Counted from the stretch's first letter, positions 50,408 to 59,867 are shown. The stretch is DNA of 64,000 nt from an uncultured Phascolarctobacterium sp. (GCF_900770955.1 NZ_CAAGLX010000024.1:3757-67756), one strand, 5' to 3'. Made by a program: numbers and translations. The notes: generated by a model not told the origin, from the letters alone.

Positions 50408-51216
50408 CAGTAAAGAAAATTGCTTTTATTGGCGGTGGCGCTATGGCCAAAGCAATTATCAAGGGAATTATCGGCGGCGGTCTGATTGCGCCGGAGATGA
50501 TTACCGTAGGCGAGCCTACCGAGGCACATGCGCGCAGCCTGCATGAAGCCTTTGGCGTAAATGTTACTACGGACAATAAAGAGGCTGTTCGCGATGCGGA
50601 TCTGGTAATCTTTGCCGTAAAGCCGCAGGTTGCACCGGTTGCACTGGTGCCCGAGCTGATAGCTGCCATGAAAAAGGAGGCCTGGGTGCTTTCTATCATG
50701 GGCAGTGTTACGCTGGAACAGCTGCATGCTTATGCTCCGGGGTTCCCGGTAGTCCGCACGATGCCCAACACTCCGCTGGCAGCAGGCGCCGGCATGACTG
50801 CTATCTGCTGCGATGAGGCGGTAACCGAGCCGATGAAGCAGACTGCGGCGGCAATTTTCAGCAGCTGCGGTGAAATAGAATTTGTTGATGAAAAAATATT
50901 GGAAGCGATTACGGCAATTTCCGGCTGCGGACCGGGATATTGCTTTGTAATTATTGATGCACTGGCTGACGCAGGCGTGCGTGCCGGCCTGCCGCGTGCG
51001 CTGGCTATTAAGCTGGCAGCACAGACAATGGCAGGCAGCGGCAAGCTGTGCGTAGAAAGCGGCCTGCATCCGGCACAGCTGCGCGACCAGGTAACAAGCC
51101 CTGGCGGTACTACCATTGCCGGAATCCATGCCTTGGAAAACCATGGTGTGCGCGGTGCTTTTTATGATGCGGTGCAGGCAGTACTGCAAAGAGATAAGGA
51201 ATTACAGGGGAAATAA
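50395..51216 (+). CDS. proC: Pyrroline-5-carboxylate reductase
   Basis: Final step of proline synthesis, NAD(P)H-dependent. 273 residues with Rossmann motif IAFIGGGAMAKAI (about 9-21) and the C-terminal dimer signature (LRDQVTSPGGTTIAGIHALE). ATG 50395 lies inside the sepF 3' end. proC in this division cluster is a common Firmicute arrangement. Confidence 0.96.
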   Translation: MGQIAVKKIAFIGGGAMAKAIIKGIIGGGLIAPEMITVGEPTEAHARSLHEAFGVNVTTDNKEAVRDADLVIFAVKPQVAPVALVPELIAAMKKEAWVLSIMGSVTLEQLHAYAPGFPVVRTMPNTPLAAGAGMTAICCDEAVTEPMKQTAAAIFSSCGEIEFVDEKILEAITAISGCGPGYCFVIIDALADAGVRAGLPRALAIKLAAQTMAGSGKLCVESGLHPAQLRDQVTSPGGTTIAGIHALENHGVRGAFYDAVQAVLQRDKELQGK

Positions 51217-51219
51217 TTT

Positions 51220-52005
51220 ATGGCAGACAGAGAAAAAATTCTGCGTTACTTTAAAGCCGGCGGTGATGAGCAGCTGGCGGCCAAGCTGCTGGATTTAGCC
51301 GAGGGAGCCAATAAATCACGCAAGTTTCGCGTGAGCGAGTTTCTGGACCCTCATGCCTATAACGTTGCGGAAATTATTGCGGCAAACTATGAAAATGTGC
51401 GTCTGGAAAGCGACGGCGGCTTCAGTAATGCCGAAAGGGTGAAGGCTGCCTTTGTTGCCGATGATTTTTACGGCCAGCCTGATTTTGGTATGGCCTATTT
51501 TCTGGCGGCCTGGGATAAGCGCTATTATGATTTGTCGCACCGCGATATTCTGGGTGCGTTTATGGGCACGGGCTGCAAGCGTGAGGCCTTGGGCGATATC
51601 GTTTTTGTGCCTGAGGGAGCGCAACTGGTGGTAGAAAAATCACTGGTAAATTACCTTACCGGCAATCTGACGCAGATCGGTGCTGCGCCGGTAACGCTTA
51701 CGGAAATTCCCCGCGAGCAATTGCTGCAGAAGGAAGAAAAGGTTAAGCTGATTAACGCTACAGTCGCTGATTTGCGTCTGGATGCCGTGGCAGCGGCAGG
51801 CTATGGCGTCAGCCGCAGCCGTATGGCGGATGAAATCAAAAGCCTGAATGTCAAGGTCAATTGGAAAGAAGCCAAAAAGGCAGCACAGCCCGTGAACGAG
51901 GGCGATGTAATTTCCTTCCGCGGCCGTGGTCGGGTAGAGATAGAGGAAATCCGTGGCACTACTAAAAAAGGACGCATCAGTGTAACGCTGAAGCGTTATA
52001 TCTAG
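51220..52005 (+). CDS. ylmH: S4-domain RNA-binding protein YlmH
   Basis: 261 residues: an N-terminal YlmH domain (about 1-170) and a C-terminal S4 RNA-binding domain (about 180-250, LRLDAVAAAGYGVSRSRMADEI). Ribosome-associated in related bacteria and genetically linked to division. It starts three bases after proC. Confidence 0.92.
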   Translation: MADREKILRYFKAGGDEQLAAKLLDLAEGANKSRKFRVSEFLDPHAYNVAEIIAANYENVRLESDGGFSNAERVKAAFVADDFYGQPDFGMAYFLAAWDKRYYDLSHRDILGAFMGTGCKREALGDIVFVPEGAQLVVEKSLVNYLTGNLTQIGAAPVTLTEIPREQLLQKEEKVKLINATVADLRLDAVAAAGYGVSRSRMADEIKSLNVKVNWKEAKKAAQPVNEGDVISFRGRGRVEIEEIRGTTKKGRISVTLKRYI

Positions 52006-52016
52006 GAGGATAAACC

Positions 52017-52835
52017 ATGCTTAATCCGGAGAATTTAAAGAAAAAAACTTTCACCAAGGGTTTTCGTGGCTATGAGGTAGAAGAAGTAGATAAGTTTCTG
52101 GCTAAACTGATTAAGGAATACGAATATCTTTATCTGGATAACCTGGAGCAGAAAGAAACTATCGAGCGTGTCAGCTCCAAGCTGGAATATTATCAGCAGA
52201 TGGAGGCTACCATGCAGAGCACTCTGGCTGTGGCGCAGGAAACTGCTGACGAGGTGAAGAACGCCAGCGAAAAGAAGGCGGCACTGCTGGAGAAGGAAAC
52301 GGCAGTGAAGTGCGAGCAGCAGCTGAGCGAAGCGAAGGCTGCGGCGCAGAAGCTGCATGATGATACCATGGCGCATGCTGAGGATTTGTATAATCAGACG
52401 AAAAACAAAACCGACAACATGCTGCAGGCAGCGATGGCTGAATGCAATAAGCTGCGCGAGGAAGCTAAGGCTTATGCAGATAAGCTGCGCAGCAGTGCTG
52501 AGGTAGAAGCAGAAAAACTGCGTGTATCTACGGAAGATGTCTGCAAGAAGCGTGCCAACAGTGCTGCCAGCGAGGCTAACAAGCTGCTGGAGGACGCACG
52601 CAGTGAAGCCGGCAAGATGATGCTGGATGCCAATACTAAATATCGTAAACTGGTGGGAGATGCCGAGGAGCGCAGCCGTAAAATTATTTTTGAAGCTGAC
52701 GCTAAGGCTGCTATGGCTGAACAGGCCTATAATGAGCAGGTGAAAAAGGCGGCGCTGCATCGTAAAAACATGCTGCATTTGCTGGAAACGCAGGTTGAGC
52801 TGCTTAAAAACTATGCCAGTCACAACGAAGAATAG
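52017..52835 (+). CDS. divIVA: DivIVA-domain protein
   Basis: Coiled-coil scaffold that senses membrane curvature. 272 residues: N-terminal DivIVA motif LKKKTFTKGFRGYEVEEVDK with the following LxxL coil, then very long alanine/lysine/glutamate-rich coiled coil (about 60-245). Start ATG 52017 follows AGGAGG. Confidence 0.95.
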   Translation: MLNPENLKKKTFTKGFRGYEVEEVDKFLAKLIKEYEYLYLDNLEQKETIERVSSKLEYYQQMEATMQSTLAVAQETADEVKNASEKKAALLEKETAVKCEQQLSEAKAAAQKLHDDTMAHAEDLYNQTKNKTDNMLQAAMAECNKLREEAKAYADKLRSSAEVEAEKLRVSTEDVCKKRANSAASEANKLLEDARSEAGKMMLDANTKYRKLVGDAEERSRKIIFEADAKAAMAEQAYNEQVKKAALHRKNMLHLLETQVELLKNYASHNEE

Positions 52836-52846
52836 TCGGAGGCTGA

Positions 52847-53518
52847 ATGATGATTATTTTAGTGAGGCATGGTGAAGCAACGCATCATACGCAAAGATTA
52901 ACCGGCGGCTGGACGGATTCGCAGCTGACCGATAAGGGCAGGGCGCAGATAAAGGCAGCTGCGGTGAAGCTGGCGAAGGATTTTGCCGGACGCAATTGCA
53001 GGCTGCGGATTCTGGCAAGTGATTTGCAGCGCGCTTCCGCATCGGCGCAGATTATTGCCGAGGAACTTGGCTTTAAGGGAGAAATAGAGCATTGCCGTTT
53101 CCTGCGCGAAAAAAATAATGGCATTGCTGCAGGGATGACTGAGGAAGAGGCTAAGAAGTATTTTTGTAAGCCTGCTTCCGAGCAGGAGCTGGATCACCGC
53201 AACTATCCCGGCGGTGAAACGCGCAATGAATTCTATCGCCGTAATGTGCACGGGCTGTGGCATTATGCGGATGTCGACAAGGAAAATCTGTTGATTGTTG
53301 CGCATAAGGGCACGATTCAGAATATTATTTTCCGTTGGCTGGGAATGGATATGCAGCAGGTGGCGGCCTTTAACTTTTCGGTTGATGTGCAGCCTGCCAG
53401 CGTAACTGTTCTGGGGATTAACAAATGGCATGAGCATGCTGTTTTCCGCTTAAATGACGTGAGTCATCTGACGCAGGGAAAGGGCTTTGGCGTGTTTGAG
53501 TTTAAGTATGAGAAGTGA
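52847..53518 (+). CDS. Histidine phosphatase family protein
   Basis: 223 residues of the phosphoglycerate-mutase-like phosphatase fold. Catalytic LVRHGEATHH (His near residue 9) and the second histidine in VAHKGTIQN. Substrate unknown; it could be a cobalamin-type or sugar phosphatase. It starts 11 bases after divIVA (adjacent ATGs at 52847 and 52850) and is followed by a terminator. Confidence 0.9.
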   Translation: MMIILVRHGEATHHTQRLTGGWTDSQLTDKGRAQIKAAAVKLAKDFAGRNCRLRILASDLQRASASAQIIAEELGFKGEIEHCRFLREKNNGIAAGMTEEEAKKYFCKPASEQELDHRNYPGGETRNEFYRRNVHGLWHYADVDKENLLIVAHKGTIQNIIFRWLGMDMQQVAAFNFSVDVQPASVTVLGINKWHEHAVFRLNDVSHLTQGKGFGVFEFKYEK

Positions 53519-53533
53519 ATAAGGCTGTGAATG

Positions 53534-53575
53534 ACCGCTTGGGTGCTTGGGGAAAGCGCTTAAGCGGTTGTTTTT
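53534..53575 (+). terminator. Terminator of division cluster
   Basis: ACCGCTT (53534-53540) pairs with AAGCGGT (53562-53568), followed by G then T-run. Confidence 0.75.
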
Positions 53576-53589
53576 GCCTCTCACTATAT

Positions 53590-53697
53590 TAATGGCTACG
53601 AAAGTGCGATTTTATACCCAACGTCAAAAAATATTTTAAAAAATTTTTTAAATTTCTTTGAGAGCATGGGTATAAAACAGGCAAAACATAGCCATTA
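53590..53697. repeat. Symmetric long inverted repeat
   Basis: TAATGGCTA - 11 nt - TTTTATACCCA (53590-53620), an AT-rich centre, then TGGGTATAAAA - 11 nt - TAGCCATTA (53667-53697). The two interruptions are equal in length, giving a cruciform or hairpin with one symmetric internal loop. Confidence 0.85.
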
Positions 53698-53776
53698 GTA
53701 TAATGACTTTTCTTTTTTCTCTCTTTCTTTTTTATAATTTTTTCTTTCTGTCTTTATTTCTTTTGCCATGATCATA

Positions 53777-53798
53777 ACTACTAGCGTAAGCTAGTAGT
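53777..53798. repeat. Perfect hairpin
   Basis: ACTACTAGC-gtaa-GCTAGTAGT, a 9-bp stem with a GNRA-type loop when transcribed. Confidence 0.75.
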
Positions 53799-53865
53799 AT
53801 CCTTGTTCTTTAGAGTACTACCTAAAGGATAGACGTAAAGTACGGTAGTAGTAGACTATACTATT

Positions 53866-54094
53866 ATACTGTACCCATAGTACTTGACAGTCAAAAAGAG
53901 AGATTTTCCAAAGACTTGACACTGAAAAAAGGAGATTTCCCGAATCCTTGACAATCAAAAAAGGAGATTTTTCCAGCTCTTGACAAAAAGAAAAAGCTGA
54001 ATCCCATTTACTTGACAAAAGAAAGGGTGCAAGCCCATTTACTTGACAAAATTAGAAAGTAAAATCCCAAGTCCTTATACTGTACCCATAAGTA
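53866..54094. repeat. Tandem CTTGACA array with flanking direct repeats
   Basis: Six CTTGACA units start at 53883, 53915, 53947, 53979, 54011 and 54042, with a diverged seventh (CTTATAC) at 54074. Spacing is 32, 32, 32, 32, 31 and 32 bp. The rest of each unit is purine-rich and ends in a TTTTCC- or ATCCCA-like tract. The array is flanked by near-identical copies of ATACTGTACCCATA (53867 and 54077). No matching coding sequence exists. Confidence 0.85.
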
Positions 54095-54246
54095 TGGACA
54101 CTTTAAGAGAACTGCCGTATTGTTGCTAATTATCTTGAAGAATGATAAGATAAAGGTGAAAGATTTAAGCGTATTATTATCAGCTTTTTTGGAGCTTTTA
54201 TGATGGCATAATAAAAATATACATGGATAATAAGGAGCGGATTATT

Positions 54247-55044
54247 ATGCAATGCAAGTACTGTGGACAACCGATATCAGACAACTGTAATTACTGTTCT
54301 AATTGCGGAAGAGCAGTGCGTGAAGAAGCAGCTGAGGTAAAACGAGAAAGTAAATTTTGGGAGCAAGGCTGGTTTGCTGTTTTAATGCTTTTTATATTTT
54401 GGCCGGTAGGATTATATTTGCTGTGGCGGTATCACGGAATATTTGCAAAAGCTATCGTTTCTGTTTTTCTTCTTATGTTGCTGGGAGTTTTTATTACAGT
54501 TTTGGATATTAATTTAGACAGAGGAAAATCTGGTGACTCTTTTTCAAAAATCGCAAATAGTGTAATTGCTGAAAGTATTCCCAGTCAGGAAAAATTCAAT
54601 GAATTATTGGCCCGCTATAATCAAAACGAGAGCAAATCCATGACAGAGCTTGAGAAAGCGGAATTTAATAAATCATATGAAAAGGAATTCAATGCATTTT
54701 TTCAAAATGGTTATGTAAAAAAGTGGTGTGGCAAAGTTGATAGCGTTAAATCGGAAAAATCAGGTATGGCTGCTTCTGTAAAGCTAAGATGCGATTTTCC
54801 GAAAGCAGAATATACTTTTGAAACAAAAAATTATGCTGTAGATGAAACGTTAATACCTGCTGACAGCGAGCTGTATAAAAAGATAAGGTCTTTAAAAACA
54901 GGGGACGTTGTAATTTTTTCTGGTAAGTTAGTGAGTGGCGATTATAGTAAAAAAATAGTAGATTTGACAACTTCTTATGGATATAGGAATAACAAACTCT
55001 ATATTGATTTTACTGATATAGAAAAAATTGATACTAAAGAGTAA
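54247..55044 (+). CDS. Zinc-ribbon membrane protein, hypothetical
   Basis: 265 residues from ATG 54247, nine bases after AAGGAG; the upstream ATG at 54223 precedes that site and is rejected. N-terminal zinc ribbon CKYCGQ...CNYCSNCGR, membrane segments at about 45-65 and 70-90, then a largely soluble extracytoplasmic domain of about 170 residues of no recognised family. The gene is AT-rich compared with the neighbours, and it follows the repeat-rich region, which together suggest horizontal acquisition. Confidence 0.75.
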   Translation: MQCKYCGQPISDNCNYCSNCGRAVREEAAEVKRESKFWEQGWFAVLMLFIFWPVGLYLLWRYHGIFAKAIVSVFLLMLLGVFITVLDINLDRGKSGDSFSKIANSVIAESIPSQEKFNELLARYNQNESKSMTELEKAEFNKSYEKEFNAFFQNGYVKKWCGKVDSVKSEKSGMAASVKLRCDFPKAEYTFETKNYAVDETLIPADSELYKKIRSLKTGDVVIFSGKLVSGDYSKKIVDLTTSYGYRNNKLYIDFTDIEKIDTKE

Positions 55045-55067
55045 ATGTAAGGAGCAAGAAAAACTCA

Positions 55068-55096
55068 TTGACTTCTTGCTACAGCTAATGTATAAT
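55068..55096 (+). promoter_or_regulatory. Predicted ileS promoter
   Basis: TTGACT (55068-55073), 17-bp spacer, TATAAT (55091-55096). Confidence 0.75.
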
Positions 55097-55103
55097 ATTA
55101 GCG

Positions 55104-55411
55104 TTTATTGATATTTGCTAACGCGATGAAAAAGACAGTAGCTTGCAGCGCAGGATAAGCGAGCCGGGGTATGGTGCAAGCCCGGACGAAGCAAAACAGG
55201 TGAAAATCACTTTGGAGCGGATGCGGCGAACTTGAGTAGCTGCATACGGGAGCGCCCGATATTGCGCACACGAGTGGCGTACAGCAAAAGCTGTTGTCAT
55301 GAGGGTGGTACCACGGAGTACACGTTTTGTTAATGATGTATGATACGCAAGCGTATTAATCGTTGTTAGTCTATAGCTTCGTCCCTTATCAGAGGGACGG
55401 AGCTTTTTTAT
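55104..55411 (+). ncRNA. T-box leader (isoleucine) of ileS
   Basis: tRNA-responsive attenuator. A likely ATC isoleucine specifier lies at 55206-55208, the conserved AGGGTGGTACCACGG at 55302-55316, and the terminator AGCTTCGTCCC / GGGACGGAGCT with T-run at 55375-55411. An extra small hairpin (ATACGC-aa-GCGTAT) sits between antiterminator and terminator. Confidence 0.93.
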
Positions 55412-55453
55412 ATTGTTATATTTTTTGTTTAATAAAATTGGAGGTTATTAGTA

Positions 55454-58240
55454 ATGGATTATGGTAAAACACTGAATCTGCCCGAAACAGAGTTCCCTAT
55501 GCGTGCCGGTCTGCCGCAGCGCGAACCTGATTTCCTGAAATTCTGGGAAGAAAACGATATTTATGGCAAAAAGCAGGCTCTGCATGCAGGCCACAAGAAA
55601 TTTGTTCTGCATGACGGCCCTCCGTATGCAAACGGCAAAATCCACATGGGTCATGCTCTGAACAAAATCTTAAAAGATATCATCATGAAATACAAATACG
55701 CTCAAGGCTTCGACACCCCGTATGTTCCCGGCTGGGATACTCACGGCATGCCGATTGAGCACGCTGCTATCAAAGAGCTGGGCCTGAACCGCAATGAGCT
55801 GGATCCGCTGACTCTGCGCCGCAAATGCCATGACTTTGCTCTGCAATGGGTTGATATCCAACGCGAGGACTTCAAGCGTCTGGGTGTTCTGGGCGACTGG
55901 GAAAACCCGTACATCACTCTGCATCACAGCTTTGAAGCTGAGCAGATCCGTGTATTCGGTACTATGGCTAACAAAGGCTATATCTACAAAGGCAAAAAGA
56001 CCGTTTACTGGTGCCCGCACTGCGAAACCGCTCTGGCTGAAGCAGAAATCGAATACGGCGAGCAAAAAACTCCGACTATCTTCGTAAAAATGCCGCTGGT
56101 AAAAGACAACGGCCAGACTCCGGAAGCTGCTAAAGGCAAAAAAGCTTATATGGTAATTTGGACCACTACTCCGTGGACCATGCCTGCCAACGTTGCTGTT
56201 GCTCTGAACCCTGCTCTGGAATATGCGTGGGTTGAATGCGAAGGCGAAGTTCTCTTCATGGCAAAAGACCTGCTGGCTCAGGTTGGCGCTGCCTGCCACA
56301 AGGACCTCAGCAATATCCTTGGTACTACTCTTGGTAAAGATATGGAATACGCTGAATGCGTGCATCCGTTCCCTGAATACAACAACCGTCGTTCTCTCGT
56401 AGTTATGGCTGACTATGTAACTACCGAAGCTGGTACCGGCTGCGTACATACCGCTCCTGGTCACGGCGATGTCGACTTTGAAACCGGCCTGAAATACAAG
56501 CTGCCGATTCTCTGCCCGGTTGATTCCCAGGGCAAGCTGACCGAAGAAGCAGGCGAACGCTTCAAGGGCATGTTTGTATTCGACGCTAATATCCCGGTAC
56601 TGAAATATCTGGCTGAGCTGAACTGCTTGCTGGGTAAAGAAAACATTAAGCACCAATACGCACACTGCTGGCGCTGCAAAAACCCGATTATCTTCCGCGC
56701 AACCTCTCAATGGTTCGCTTCTATCGACGGCTTCCGCGATGAAGCACTGAAATCGATCGACGATGTACAGTGGATTCCTTCCTGGGGCCAACAACGTATT
56801 CATAACATGGTAAGCGACCGTCACGACTGGTGCATCAGCCGTCAGCGCGTATGGGGCGTTCCTATCCCGGTATTCTACTGCGATAACTGCGGCGAGCATC
56901 TGATCAACGAAGCTACCATCGATTCCGTTGCCAACTGGTTCGAAAAAGAAGGCAGCGATGCATGGTGGGCTCACACTGCGGAAGAGCTGCTGCCGGAAGG
57001 CACTGTCTGCCCGAAATGCGGCGGCAAGCACTTCCATAAAGAAAGCGATATCATGGACGTATGGTTCGACAGCGGTTCTTCTCACATGGCTGTTGCCGCA
57101 AAGCGTCCGGAGCTGTCCTGGCCGGTTGCTATGTACCTCGAAGGCAGTGACCAGCATCGTGGCTGGTTCCAGTCCTCTCTGCTGACCTCCGTTGCTGTTG
57201 CAGGCCGTGCTCCGTACGAATCCGTACTGACTCATGGTTATGTAGTTGACGGCGATGGCCGCAAGATGTCCAAATCCGTAGGTAACGTAATCGTTCCGCA
57301 GGACGTAATCAAACAATACGGTGCTGATATCATCCGCCTGTGGACTGCTTCCTCCGATTATAAGGCAGATATCCGCATCTCCCCGAAAATCCTGAAGCAG
57401 CTGGCTGAGGTATACCGCAAAATCCGTAACACTATCCGTTACATTCTGGGCAACACCAACGATTTCAACTATGAAACCGATGCTGTTCCGTTCAACGAAA
57501 TGCTGGAGCTTGACCAATGGGCACTGATGCATCTGCAGCTGCTGAAGAAGGAAGTTACCGCTGCTTACGAAAGCTATGATTTCCATGTACTGTATCATGC
57601 AATCCACAACTTCTGCACCGTTGAAATGTCCAGCTTCTATCTGGATATCATCAAGGATCGCCTGTATGCTTATAAGGCAGACAGCAAAGAGCGTCGCAGT
57701 GCACAAACCGCTATGCATGAAATCCTCATGGACCTCATTGTTATGCTGTCCCCGGTACTGAGCTTCACTATGGAAGAAGTATGGCAGTTCATGAAGAAAC
57801 CTGCTAATGCTCCGGAATCCGTACAAATGCTGCCTTGGCCGGAGGTTAAGGAAGAATACATCAACGAAGAGCTGGAAACTAAATGGGATAACTTCATTGA
57901 AATCCGCAGCGAAATCACCAAGGTGCTGGAGCTGGCTCGTCGTAACAAACAAATCGGTCACTCCCTGGACGCTAAGGTTGAGCTGCACGCAGAAGGTGAA
58001 GCTCTTGCTATCCTGAAATCCGTAGAAAAAGATCTGGCAACCCTGCTGATCGTTTCTCAGGCAGTTATTGTTGAAGGCGCTGCCGAAGGTGCCGAAGCAA
58101 CCGGCCGCGAGGACCTGAAGGTTACCGTTGCTGCTGCCGAAGGCCACAAGTGCGAGCGTTGCTGGATTTACAGTGACGAGGTTGGTCAGGACGCTGAGCA
58201 TCCGACTCTGTGCAAACGCTGCGCTGAAGCAGTTAAATAA
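55454..58240 (+). CDS. ileS: Isoleucine--tRNA ligase
   Basis: 928 residues, bacterial IleRS. HMGH at 64-67 (in PYANGKIHMGHALNK) and KMSKS at 604-608, CP1 editing domain (TTPWTMPANVAVALNP), and the C-terminal zinc finger CERCWIYS...CKRC. ATG 55454 follows GGAGGTTATTAGTA. Controlled by the upstream T-box. Strong codon bias. Confidence 0.98.
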   Translation: MDYGKTLNLPETEFPMRAGLPQREPDFLKFWEENDIYGKKQALHAGHKKFVLHDGPPYANGKIHMGHALNKILKDIIMKYKYAQGFDTPYVPGWDTHGMPIEHAAIKELGLNRNELDPLTLRRKCHDFALQWVDIQREDFKRLGVLGDWENPYITLHHSFEAEQIRVFGTMANKGYIYKGKKTVYWCPHCETALAEAEIEYGEQKTPTIFVKMPLVKDNGQTPEAAKGKKAYMVIWTTTPWTMPANVAVALNPALEYAWVECEGEVLFMAKDLLAQVGAACHKDLSNILGTTLGKDMEYAECVHPFPEYNNRRSLVVMADYVTTEAGTGCVHTAPGHGDVDFETGLKYKLPILCPVDSQGKLTEEAGERFKGMFVFDANIPVLKYLAELNCLLGKENIKHQYAHCWRCKNPIIFRATSQWFASIDGFRDEALKSIDDVQWIPSWGQQRIHNMVSDRHDWCISRQRVWGVPIPVFYCDNCGEHLINEATIDSVANWFEKEGSDAWWAHTAEELLPEGTVCPKCGGKHFHKESDIMDVWFDSGSSHMAVAAKRPELSWPVAMYLEGSDQHRGWFQSSLLTSVAVAGRAPYESVLTHGYVVDGDGRKMSKSVGNVIVPQDVIKQYGADIIRLWTASSDYKADIRISPKILKQLAEVYRKIRNTIRYILGNTNDFNYETDAVPFNEMLELDQWALMHLQLLKKEVTAAYESYDFHVLYHAIHNFCTVEMSSFYLDIIKDRLYAYKADSKERRSAQTAMHEILMDLIVMLSPVLSFTMEEVWQFMKKPANAPESVQMLPWPEVKEEYINEELETKWDNFIEIRSEITKVLELARRNKQIGHSLDAKVELHAEGEALAILKSVEKDLATLLIVSQAVIVEGAAEGAEATGREDLKVTVAAAEGHKCERCWIYSDEVGQDAEHPTLCKRCAEAVK

Positions 58241-58286
58241 GGCATCGTCCTTGTATAAAGCTGTAGCCGACATCAAATAAAAGCTT

Positions 58287-58331
58287 AAAGCCGTCGTATC
58301 ATGTAAATTTTGCTGATACGGCGGCTTTTTT
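58287..58331 (+). terminator. Terminator after ileS
   Basis: AAGCCG-t-CGTATCA pairs with TGATACG-g-CGGCTT, followed by TTTT. Confidence 0.88.
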
Positions 58332-58452
58332 GCTACAAATTTTACAAAAAATTATTTTGCTTTATGGCCTATCTATGGTACAATACTGTTAATATTATAT
58401 ATTTTACGGAGGTGAAACTGTTTTTCTGCAATCTGCAGGATTACAGAGATTT

Positions 58453-59805
58453 TTGGACTATCTCATATGTTTGTTTAATGTTATAGCGATTTTATTTTTG
58501 GTGGCGCTGAACGGCTTTTTCGTTGCTTCGGAGTTTTCTATTGTCAAGGTGCGCCCTTCGCGTCTTGATGCGCTGATTAAGGAAGGCAATACGCGGGCGG
58601 AAAGCGCTAAGCAGGTAACGGAGCATCTTGATGCCTATCTTTCGGTTACGCAGCTTGGTATAACCATTGCTTCACTGGGCTTAGGCTGGATTGGCGAGCC
58701 GACGGTGGCGAAGCTGATGCATCCTGTATTTAATCTGCTGCAGCTGCCGCCGCAGGTTGAGCATACAATAGCTTTTGTTGTCGGCTTTGGTGTTATCACC
58801 GCATTGCATATTGTTTTGGGCGAGCTGGTGCCTAAATCATTGTCTATTCAAAAGACTGAGCAGATTGTTCTGTTTGTGGCAGCTCCGCTGATTCTGTTTG
58901 ATAAGCTGATGTATCCGGCGGTGTGGTTTCTCAATCACGTTGCCAACTGGGTGCTGCACAAATTGGGCGTTGAGGCTGCAAGCGAGGCAGAAGAGGCGCA
59001 CAACGAGGACGAAATCCGCATACTGATGGAAGAAAGCCACAAGCATGGCTATATTGATAAAACAGAGCTTACTTATCTGGACAATGTCTTTGACTTTTCC
59101 GACCGTCGTGCCAGCGATATCATGGTTCCGCGTACCGATATGATTTGCCTGTATCTGGAGGATTCCTGGGAGGATAATATCAAGACGGCGCTGGAGGAGC
59201 GCATGACGCGTTATCCTATCTGTGATGAGGATAAGGACCATATTATAGGCTTTTTGCATATCAAGGATTTGCTGCGCAGCTTAAATGCCGGCGAGCGTCC
59301 TGATTTGCGCAGTCTGGCGCGTAAGGTGCTGCTGGTGCCGGAATCTCTGCCTATCAGCAAGCTGCTGCGCATTCTGCAGAAGCATCGCAGCCAGCTGGCA
59401 ATTCTGGTTGACGAGTACGGCGGTACCGCTGGTATGGTTACCGTTGAGGATATTCTGGAGGAAATCGTAGGCGAAATTCAGGACGAGTTCGACGAGGAAC
59501 GTCCGGAGGTAGAAGAAAAGGGCAGCAAAACCTATTCCGTTGACGGCAAAATGCTGCTGGAGGATGTTAACGATACCTTTGAGCTGGCCTTGGACACCGA
59601 AAACTGTGATACTATCGGCGGCTGGGTTTACTCTCAGCTTGATTATCCGCCTAAGGTGGGGCAGAAGGTGCAGACATCTGCTGCTGCTTTTACGGTAGAG
59701 GAGATTGACAAGATGCGTATCGTGCGTGTCGGCATCCAGCTTTTGCACGAGCCGGAAAAGATTCACGAGGAGCTTCAGGAAGAACACCTGGAGGATGTAA
59801 AATAA
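58453..59805 (+). CDS. CNNM/CBS-domain membrane protein (HlyC/CorC family transporter)
   Basis: 450 residues: an N-terminal DUF21 (CNNM) membrane domain with four helices (about 5-190), two CBS domains (about 205-325, MVPRTDMICLY and DEYGGTAGMVTVEDILEE) and a C-terminal CorC_HlyC transporter-associated domain (about 345-435). Family members are implicated in divalent-cation efflux or tolerance. The start is uncertain: GGAGGTG at 58408 is too far from TTG 58453, and an in-frame CTG at 58426 is better placed. Confidence 0.88.
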   Translation: MDYLICLFNVIAILFLVALNGFFVASEFSIVKVRPSRLDALIKEGNTRAESAKQVTEHLDAYLSVTQLGITIASLGLGWIGEPTVAKLMHPVFNLLQLPPQVEHTIAFVVGFGVITALHIVLGELVPKSLSIQKTEQIVLFVAAPLILFDKLMYPAVWFLNHVANWVLHKLGVEAASEAEEAHNEDEIRILMEESHKHGYIDKTELTYLDNVFDFSDRRASDIMVPRTDMICLYLEDSWEDNIKTALEERMTRYPICDEDKDHIIGFLHIKDLLRSLNAGERPDLRSLARKVLLVPESLPISKLLRILQKHRSQLAILVDEYGGTAGMVTVEDILEEIVGEIQDEFDEERPEVEEKGSKTYSVDGKMLLEDVNDTFELALDTENCDTIGGWVYSQLDYPPKVGQKVQTSAAAFTVEEIDKMRIVRVGIQLLHEPEKIHEELQEEHLEDVK

Positions 59806-59820
59806 TATCTGCATAAAAAG

Positions 59821-59854
59821 AGAGCACGCTGAGATTGATTTCTCAGCGTGCTCT
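59821..59854. terminator. Bidirectional terminator between convergent genes
   Basis: AGAGCACGCTGAG and CTCAGCGTGCTCT, a perfect 13-bp stem, preceded by AAAAAG on the left (T-run for the minus strand) and followed by TT on the right. Confidence 0.85.
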
Positions 59855-59867
59855 TTAGCGTTGTGCT

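Noticed and set aside
53818..54018. 66-codon minus-strand frame over the CTTGACA array
   Set aside because: It is the translation of the tandem repeat and has no start signal.
53883..54073. CRISPR array
   Set aside because: The period is 31-32 bp but the constant part is only about seven bases and the rest is low-complexity, not repeat plus unique spacers; no cas genes are present.
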